From contig JADKJI010000016.1 of assembly GCA_016721085.1 (NCBI GenBank), forward strand, positions 62,001 to 126,000: a DNA stretch of 64,000 bases, in the 5' to 3' direction. The notes under the pieces were generated by a model. It was not told the origin of the DNA. It was given only the letters and a program-made list of their open reading frames with translations, and searched no databases. Each line of letters begins with the position of its first letter. Position 1 is the first letter of the stretch. The stretch is from Chitinophagaceae bacterium (GTDB taxonomy: Bacteria; Bacteroidota; Bacteroidia; Chitinophagales; Chitinophagaceae). Shown here one piece after another: positions 58,579 to 64,000 of this stretch. The position numbers and the translations under genes were made by a program.

Positions 58579-59940
58579 TCAATTCCTTTTTTCAAGATTG
58601 ATTTTTGCTAGTACAGTTTCCATTATTTCATCTTTTCCAGCAATTAATGATTCAATTTTTGGCTGAATATAAACATCTGGCTGTACACCATGTTTGCTTC
58701 TATTTTCTTTTGTTATTTCGAAAGATTGAGTGGATACCTGACAATTTAAACCGGTATTTGGTAACACAATATCAATAGGCTCTCCACTTAATATTGTACT
58801 ATTGCCTGCAGTTTCTTCACCATAGAATACACCCCTTTTATTCATAGCGAGATAAGAACTGACTATTCCGCTATTTGAAAAGCTACCTCCATTGATAAGT
58901 ACGTACAATTTGTTTTTGAATGCATCCGTTGTTGGCTTTATTGTTCTTTCCTGTGCACTTCCCTTTAAATATACTACTGGCTCTATTATGAGATAAGAAA
59001 GAAGTTCCCGGCCAGGCTCAAAATCGCCCCCTTGGTTGTTGCGGATATCTACCACCAGATGCTCTGTTTTTAGGTCTTTGATTTTCGTAAAAGCATCTTT
59101 TATTTCGTTGCTAAAATTCTGATTATACTTATTCCTTAGCAATTGACGATCGAAGCTTTTGATTGTCAGAATAGCAGTTGAATTGGTTTCATTGATGGTT
59201 AGGTATATTCCTTTGCCTGTTTCTGATGTTGTAGAAGAGGACGGATACTTCAGACTTTTGTAATATCTGATACTGTCTTTTGAAAGTGCATTTAGTGATA
59301 CTGGAATTTCAATACCCTCATTGTTTTTGAATAGGATACTATATGTCTTTGGATGACCGTAAGAGAATGAATAATATTCTTTGAAATAATTGGTAAGTAT
59401 CCATTGGGGGTAAGTTTTGTTTTCTCCATCTCTTACAGATCTGGAAGTTAGCTCATCAAGTAGTTTATTTGTAGGAATACCATTTATACTCAAAATTTCA
59501 TTCCCTTCTTTTATCAGATTATTTGAAGAACAGTTCATCAATACCTGAATCTTCCCGGAGGTTATATAAAAATAGAACGGCAAGAAATTACAATTTGAAT
59601 TATAATAGTCTGTCGCTTTTTGACTGGGTAAAATCATTGTATGTCCATCCTTAATTCTTGAATTCATCAATGATAATAAGTGATAGAATTCTCTTTCTGT
59701 GTGTGGGTTTTGAATACTGTTTTCAATGCTATCAAAGAAAGCATTCATCTCTTCTTTTGGAGTATATAAGTATAAATTAGGATGCCTTTTTTCGAGTTTT
59801 TGTCGCAGGTATTTGAAATCACTTTTTAATTCATCTATAGAGAATAGTCTGGATGTATCATATTTTTTTACCTGAGATATGCTGTTAAAACATAGCCCTA
59901 TGTAAAAAAATAAGAAAGTTGCTATTGCCGATAATTTCAT
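58579..59940 (-). CDS. S41-family peptidase, exported
   Basis: The 453-residue protein has a signal peptide ending SISQ. Residues about 35-150 are the N-terminal helical part (LFSIDELKSDFKYLRQKLEK). A PDZ-like segment contains NEILSINGIPTN. The catalytic domain has HLVVDIRNNQGGDF, the serine in INGGSFSNSGIV and FYGEETAGNS; C-terminal processing proteases use a Ser-based mechanism with partners in this region. It ends the minus-strand operon 61224-58579 and probably acts in the periplasm. Confidence 0.9.
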   Translation of the reverse strand: MKLSAIATFLFFYIGLCFNSISQVKKYDTSRLFSIDELKSDFKYLRQKLEKRHPNLYLYTPKEEMNAFFDSIENSIQNPHTEREFYHLLSLMNSRIKDGHTMILPSQKATDYYNSNCNFLPFYFYITSGKIQVLMNCSSNNLIKEGNEILSINGIPTNKLLDELTSRSVRDGENKTYPQWILTNYFKEYYSFSYGHPKTYSILFKNNEGIEIPVSLNALSKDSIRYYKSLKYPSSSTTSETGKGIYLTINETNSTAILTIKSFDRQLLRNKYNQNFSNEIKDAFTKIKDLKTEHLVVDIRNNQGGDFEPGRELLSYLIIEPVVYLKGSAQERTIKPTTDAFKNKLYVLINGGSFSNSGIVSSYLAMNKRGVFYGEETAGNSTILSGEPIDIVLPNTGLNCQVSTQSFEITKENRSKHGVQPDVYIQPKIESLIAGKDEIMETVLAKINLEKRN

Positions 59941-59981
59941 CTTAAAGGGTTAATGTATTGATAAGATACGACAGGTTATGT

Positions 59982-60815
59982 TTATAACCTGAACCCTATA
60001 CAAAACCCAACATTCAGTGAATTGATACTTTGCTTGCCTGTTCCAGTGAATGTGCTTTTTGAAATGCTGAAATCTGGAGATCCCGGACTTCCTTTTGTGA
60101 TGGTGGTACTTGCGCTTATATTTTTAAAGGACACAGAAGGTGCCGCAAAATGAGAAGCAGTGAATTGAAGGAATAATTTATCTGTTACTAATTTCCTTAA
60201 GCCAATATTTATTTCAGATCCAAAACCCCAGGACTTTCCTCCAGTTTGCTCATGGTAAGCGCTAGCAATTGTTCCAACACTGCTTCCATTTATAGGCGGT
60301 GCAGAAACATAGCTTGGTCCAAAAGCCAGATTGGCAATAAAGCTTGTCTTTTCATCCTTACTGATTGGGAATTCGCCATAAGCTCCAATCAAAAGCGATG
60401 CCGTCCACCACGATTTTTTCTCAAATTTCCAATTTGGGTATTTTGTTCCTGTTACTGGTGTAGGTGGTATTTGTCCAGGGCTTGTGCCAGCCCAAAGCGT
60501 AAAATCTGCAATTAGTAAATCATTAAACGATTGCTCTAATTTGGAAATTGCTAATGGATTAATTTGCCCCTGTAATGAAACGGAGAATCCAATTTTTTTT
60601 GTAACAAGGTGACTGTAATTGATTGCTGCTGATCCGCCGGTATTTGCAAAACCTGCACCACTATTTTGTATGTTTTTAGATCCATAATTACCTACAGGGA
60701 TTGATGGACCTAATAAAAATGATAATGAACTCCTTGCTGAATTTTGTTGGCTTTGAGCTTTTGAAAACAAACACAACAACACTATTAATAGGAAAGAAGG
60801 AATGCTTTTTCTCAT
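59982..60815 (-). CDS. Outer-membrane beta-barrel-like protein
   Basis: I start at 60815 (MRKSIPSFLLIVLLCLFS), which gives a signal peptide ending AQSQ; the frame is open 30 codons further but without reason. The mature 250 residues alternate polar and apolar residues (SLSFLLGPSIPVGNYGS, KIGFSVSLQGQINPL, LIADFTLWAG) and end INSLNVGFCIGFRL, a typical terminal strand. It is the middle gene of the operon with a small lipoprotein and an S41 protease. The function is unknown. Confidence 0.8.
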   Translation of the reverse strand: MRKSIPSFLLIVLLCLFSKAQSQQNSARSSLSFLLGPSIPVGNYGSKNIQNSGAGFANTGGSAAINYSHLVTKKIGFSVSLQGQINPLAISKLEQSFNDLLIADFTLWAGTSPGQIPPTPVTGTKYPNWKFEKKSWWTASLLIGAYGEFPISKDEKTSFIANLAFGPSYVSAPPINGSSVGTIASAYHEQTGGKSWGFGSEINIGLRKLVTDKLFLQFTASHFAAPSVSFKNISASTTITKGSPGSPDFSISKSTFTGTGKQSINSLNVGFCIGFRL

Positions 60816-60870
60816 ACCGCAAATTTTAAGTGCCGGAAATACAACTTTGAGTATAGTCCGGCACCTAAAA

Positions 60871-61224
60871 TTAATTCTTATAACCCATAGATAGCCCCAA
60901 ATCACCAGTAACTTTTAATTTTACATTTACAGTATCATTTGAAGCATTACTTATAAATAAAGCTGTATTCTTTTCTACCCTAACTGTAACAGTTTCATTG
61001 GGTTTAATCATTTGAGAAGAATGCTTACCTCCACTTATTGGGGCTTGATACACTTCAATATCTTTATTGGAAATGTTCTGAAGCACTACTTTCGCTGTTC
61101 CATGTTCATTATTTCCCAGTATAAAGCTATCCTGTGGTTTGATAGTCGTTGTTGAATTTAAGCTAGAGAATAGGCTGCAGGAATTAAAGGTTAAGAGCAG
61201 GACTACAAGTAAACTGTATTTCAT
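60871..61224 (-). CDS. Small lipoprotein of unknown function
   Basis: The 117-residue product has a lipobox in LLTFNSCS (Cys 16). The mature part (FILGNNEHGTAKVVLQNISN, VTVRVEKNTALFISN) is beta-rich and ends LGLSMGYKN. No known family is recognised. It opens the operon with the beta-barrel and protease genes. Confidence 0.8.
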   Translation of the reverse strand: MKYSLLVVLLLTFNSCSLFSSLNSTTTIKPQDSFILGNNEHGTAKVVLQNISNKDIEVYQAPISGGKHSSQMIKPNETVTVRVEKNTALFISNASNDTVNVKLKVTGDLGLSMGYKN

Positions 61225-61297
61225 ATTATAATATTTAATCAGGTGGTTTGTCCTGATTAAGTGAAATACGAGTTTTTGAGTTGCTTGGATTTAAAAA

Positions 61298-61390
61298 GTT
61301 AAAGGGTTTAAAGTTTAATGTTTAAGAGTTTAAGGTTCTTCAATTCGGTGAGTCATTTAGAAATTAGAACAACCTTAAACCCTTAAACTG
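61298..61390. repeat. Imperfect inverted repeat, GTTTAAGG type
   Basis: GTTTAAGAGTTTAAGGTTCT and AGAACAACCTTAAACCCTTA form an imperfect pair upstream of the lipoprotein operon and overlapping the stop of the ligase gene. It may terminate the ligase transcript. Confidence 0.4.
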
Positions 61391-62954
61391 TGCCTGTCTC
61401 CAAATCCAGAATCTCTATCGTCTTATCATAATACTCTTTTGCTTTTTCAGGAGTACTTCCCACGCAAAGAAGGCCAAGCTTCCCGAATTCAGAGAGAGCT
61501 CCGACTAAATGGAACATAACACCTTCCTGTGCGGCTCCATCGTACATTAATTCATGGAAGATGGAGATGTCTATGAGATCATCAGGTGATAATCCTTTAT
61601 ATCTATCACTACTAACATTATCGGAAGCGAAGTAATATCTTTTATTGCCACTGGCTGTTCTGTATTCACCCTTATCGGCATCGTACTTTCCATCAGTTAG
61701 GAATTGTAACATTAATAGTGGATGCGTAGTGCCACCTTTTCTCAAATTGATTTCTATTGCAAAATGTTTCCAGCTGTCATCATCCTGTTTTACAGAAATA
61801 AAATCTATAGCAAAGCGACCCATCGCCCCCTTATCCGCCAATACTTTTGCAATTTTTTTCCCCTCAACAGCAAGTGTGATATTATAAGATTCATCTGCAG
61901 GGAAGATCGCTCCAATAAATACTTGTCCATCGTCTCCTCCAAGTACCTGATCGTGGGTACTTACAATTTCCACTTGTTTCGAAGGACTGATAACACATTG
62001 TACAGAAGGGGATACTTTGATTTCACCTTCCAGGAAGGTTTCAACAATACCTCCCATAAGTTTTAGTTTTTCAAAGAAGAGTGCTTCTGAAACATCATGT
62101 GCAACAGTTTTGAATCGTTGTGAAAACTCAGCAGTTATGCTGGTAGCCATGATGGATTGATTGTCCAGACCCTTATACGAAAATATAGCGTTGCCATCTC
62201 CACTGAAACCATCATTCAATTTCACTACAGCTTTCCTTAAATCCGGATACTTCTTTTTCAAAGCCACAAGAGAATTGATGACTTCTTCTTTTGTAGTGAG
62301 GTCTTCAAAGCCATCTGGGAAATTGACATTTGCTTCGCGGAATGTCTTTCTTCCTCCCGATTTAGAACCTTCATAGGACTTATCCGGATCAGTTCCGAAA
62401 AGTGGTATACCGAGTTGAACTGCCAATGTTTTTTCGAGAGATGTAATATTGAAGCAAGTTAGATGTGCTGATTCTGCATCAGGAATCATTTCTCTGATTC
62501 GCTGAATAAGATGAGGCCTGTCAAGAACTTTTTGGGTTAAAGAAGTATGTGAAGCATCATAACAACTAATCATAGTTAAACGCTTACGTGCATGACGACC
62601 TGTTATACCTGGCAGCAGGTGCAGATAATAATCCACGATGCTTTCTGTTACGGGCATGCTGGTGATATAGATGATATTTGTCAAAGGCATGCGTAACAAC
62701 ATCAAAAGACAAAGCATCCTTTCTTCATAATAAACAGAACCTTTGATTTTGGACAAAATATCCGGATCAAGGGTTAGGGAAGGGAGTATCACTACGGTCC
62801 TTGGAGCCAGCTTGTCTGGGAATACGGTTTCAAATTGTTTGCTAAAACCTTTTTGTAATTGTTGGAAAACCAACCTTTCCTGTTCTGAACCTGGTTCTGG
62901 ATGGCTTTGAATGGTTGTAAACACTTTTCGGGAAGTCTTTGACGCTCCGCTCAT
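61383..62954 (-). CDS. ATP-grasp peptide ligase, PGM1-related
   Basis: The 523-residue protein has a Rossmann-like first half (APRTVVILPSLTLDPDIL, CLLMLLRMPLTNIIYITSMP) and LFGTDPDKSYEGSKSGGRK followed by FREANVNFPDGFEDL, the landmark I recall for the peptide ligase PGM1 family. ATP-grasp motifs include AVVKLNDGFSGDGNA, GGIVETFLEGEI and FAIEINLRKGGTTHPLLML. The last 70 residues (EGVMFHLVGALSEFGKLGLL, GSTPEKAKEYYDKT) are the PGM1_C-type end. In Streptomyces, PGM1 joins an N-terminal amino acid-like group to a ribosomal peptide in pheganomycin synthesis. No peptide precursor is evident here, so the substrate is unknown. Confidence 0.8.
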   Translation of the reverse strand: MSGASKTSRKVFTTIQSHPEPGSEQERLVFQQLQKGFSKQFETVFPDKLAPRTVVILPSLTLDPDILSKIKGSVYYEERMLCLLMLLRMPLTNIIYITSMPVTESIVDYYLHLLPGITGRHARKRLTMISCYDASHTSLTQKVLDRPHLIQRIREMIPDAESAHLTCFNITSLEKTLAVQLGIPLFGTDPDKSYEGSKSGGRKTFREANVNFPDGFEDLTTKEEVINSLVALKKKYPDLRKAVVKLNDGFSGDGNAIFSYKGLDNQSIMATSITAEFSQRFKTVAHDVSEALFFEKLKLMGGIVETFLEGEIKVSPSVQCVISPSKQVEIVSTHDQVLGGDDGQVFIGAIFPADESYNITLAVEGKKIAKVLADKGAMGRFAIDFISVKQDDDSWKHFAIEINLRKGGTTHPLLMLQFLTDGKYDADKGEYRTASGNKRYYFASDNVSSDRYKGLSPDDLIDISIFHELMYDGAAQEGVMFHLVGALSEFGKLGLLCVGSTPEKAKEYYDKTIEILDLETGTV

Positions 62955-63016
62955 AGTTAATAGCTTTTTTGAAAAGATAGGAAAAAGGGTTGAAATGGAT
63001 GTGTTTTACAACCCCG

Positions 63017-63082
63017 GATGCCATCCTACCCCCCGGATGTCATCCTGGGTATAGGATGACATCCGGGGGGTAGGATGGCATC
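63017..63082. repeat. GGATGCCATCC-family inverted repeat with perfect 30-base arms
   Basis: Arms at 63017-63046 and 63053-63082 are perfectly complementary around a GGGTAT loop. It is related to the element at 39097 and lies between two minus-strand genes. Confidence 0.95.
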
Positions 63083-63100
63083 TCCTCTTGTAAAATACAA

Positions 63101-63763
63101 TCACTTTCCATAAAACGTCATCACCTGCTCCCCAATTACAAACTCTCCACCCGACGACAGCTGATCTCGAACCACAACAGCCCCAATATATTTTAGCACT
63201 TCATTTCTTTGTTCTTTTGAAAACCCTGTCCACTTTTCCCATTCAGTTTCTGAAGGGATTTCCATTATCACAACAGCTGGACTAGCGGCAAATTCCCACC
63301 ATAACTTAAATTGTGTTTTGTCATTTGAGAATTCCACATATCCACCTCTTCCCTGATTATCATACTTGATTTTTGGGTGCCCCTCCAATTCAGGAATCGG
63401 TAAGGAGTTAAATTTATTCGCTCTTTCCATTACTTCTTTTATTTGTTCAATAAAATCAGATGGCACCCTTAGCCAGTGTTCAACTTCAGCAACTGATGCC
63501 CCACGTGAAAGATGATGAAGAACCAATTGCCGCATTTGTTCTATTCTGCCAGTTTCTATCAATTGCTTCTTCCTTTCTTCAAAATATTTTTCATGAAGGG
63601 TTTCGCTTTCCCATTCAGCTTTTCTATGTATTTCAATAGCCTCGTCTTTTTCTTTGAGAGCTTGTTCTTTTATAGCATTCGCTTCTGCAATTATTCGGTC
63701 GGCAGTTAATAATGCCTCCTTGAATACTTTTTCTATTTCACTAGAGAAATTACTATCATTCAT
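63101..63763 (-). CDS. Unrecognised coiled-coil protein
   Basis: The 220-residue protein starts with a long charged coiled coil (about residues 5-75, with AIKEQALKEKDEAIEIHRKA). A middle part LVLHHLSRGASVAEVEHWLR resembles a small helix-turn-helix-like segment as found in transposase-derived or Rpn-type ends. The C-terminal 80 residues (YDNQGRGGYVEFSNDKTQFK, FKLWWEFAASPAVVIMEIPS) form a beta-rich domain. I do not recognise the family. Its start is 28 bases downstream of the partial gene at the window edge, so they are probably one operon. Confidence 0.6.
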   Translation of the reverse strand: MNDSNFSSEIEKVFKEALLTADRIIAEANAIKEQALKEKDEAIEIHRKAEWESETLHEKYFEERKKQLIETGRIEQMRQLVLHHLSRGASVAEVEHWLRVPSDFIEQIKEVMERANKFNSLPIPELEGHPKIKYDNQGRGGYVEFSNDKTQFKLWWEFAASPAVVIMEIPSETEWEKWTGFSKEQRNEVLKYIGAVVVRDQLSSGGEFVIGEQVMTFYGK

Positions 63764-63791
63764 TGTAAAAAAGTTATGGAATGAATGCTTG

Positions 63792-63998
63792 TTAAGAATT
63801 ATCTTTTATCCATTTGTCGAAAAAAGAAATACAAGCGAACTCGATTTTCTTGTATTCTGAAGGTTCATCCAACGCAGCTCTAAGTTCCTTAATGGCAGGC
63901 ATAAGGTTGAAGCCTTGATCCTTAAACCTATCAGCAGTTCTTAAGACCCTTTCCACTTCCCATGAAAATAAGCCAGGGTAGAAATGGGATTGATGTGA
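63792..63998 (-). CDS. C-terminal part of an unrecognised protein (5' end outside window)
   Basis: The minus-strand frame is open from the window end to a TAA at 63792-63794 and gives 68 residues beginning SHQSHFYPGLFSWEVERVLR, then MPAIKELRAALDEPSEYKKI. It looks helical and shows no family motif. Confidence 0.55.
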   Translation of the reverse strand, partial: SHQSHFYPGLFSWEVERVLRTADRFKDQGFNLMPAIKELRAALDEPSEYKKIEFACISFFDKWIKDNS

Positions 63999-64000
63999 AC

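Overview
The window looks like a chromosomal piece of a Bacteroidota bacterium, most likely a member of the Chitinophagaceae. Supporting signs are the AT-rich DNA, many secreted proteins whose signal peptides end in Ala-Gln, type IX secretion (T9SS) C-terminal sorting domains, lipoproteins with short lipoboxes, TPR-containing histidine kinases, DUF542-type iron-sulfur repair protein, GH20 and MGH1-like glycosidases, and almost no Shine-Dalgarno sequences. The assignment is inference from gene content. I saw no rRNA, tRNA, CRISPR array, transposase or prophage replication gene.

Positions 1-34,700 form an accessory, envelope-directed region. It holds three cassettes of unrecognised secreted proteins that I call families A (TPR/coiled coil with a glycine-rich C-terminus), B (unknown, some with a LamG-like tail) and C (an N-terminal domain shared by several proteins, joined to lipocalin-like or leucine-rich parts). 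A and B are neighbouring genes in cassettes 1 (319-4352) and 3 (25357-29339). In cassette 2 (6977-10058) they appear to be fused B-to-A. Interleaved are three phage-tail-fibre-like secreted proteins (14270-16507, 16590-17830, 20696-22194), a kelch-repeat T9SS protein with a DUF4907 lipoprotein, a beta-helix-like protein and a T9SS protein with three internal repeats. Two paralogous TPR histidine kinases (18551-20533 and 30010-32020, the second with a NarL/LuxR-type response regulator) each face one of the surface genes across a shared intergenic region. A GC-rich motif of the form CCC-spacer-GGGGAT recurs in these regions and before three other surface genes, so one regulatory system may control the set.

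Positions 34,700-64,000 are more ordinary. They hold an alpha/beta hydrolase, pyruvate kinase and 6-phosphofructokinase side by side, a sugar-nucleotide SDR, arginase, the RIC iron-sulfur repair protein, a GH20 hexosaminidase, a serine hydrolase, an acyltransferase, a DJ-1 protein, an extradiol dioxygenase (ygiD type), a VOC protein, a flavin reductase, an MGH1-like lipoprotein glycosidase, an ECF sigma/anti-sigma pair, a divergent HxlR/DoxX pair with an 18-bp palindromic operator, a fasciclin protein, an S41 protease operon and a PGM1-like ATP-grasp peptide ligase.

Two properties run through the whole window. First, about 18 genes carry one to three single-base frameshifts while the reading frame on each side stays intact and conserved, including core enzymes such as arginase. 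The simplest explanation is uncorrected indels in a long-read assembly, so I annotate these genes at full length. Second, intergenic regions are rich in inverted and tandem repeats: CCGCAGAGACGCAG hairpins, GGATGCCATCC hairpins with 30-bp arms, a roughly 200-bp nested palindrome, and 7- and 8-bp tandem repeats.
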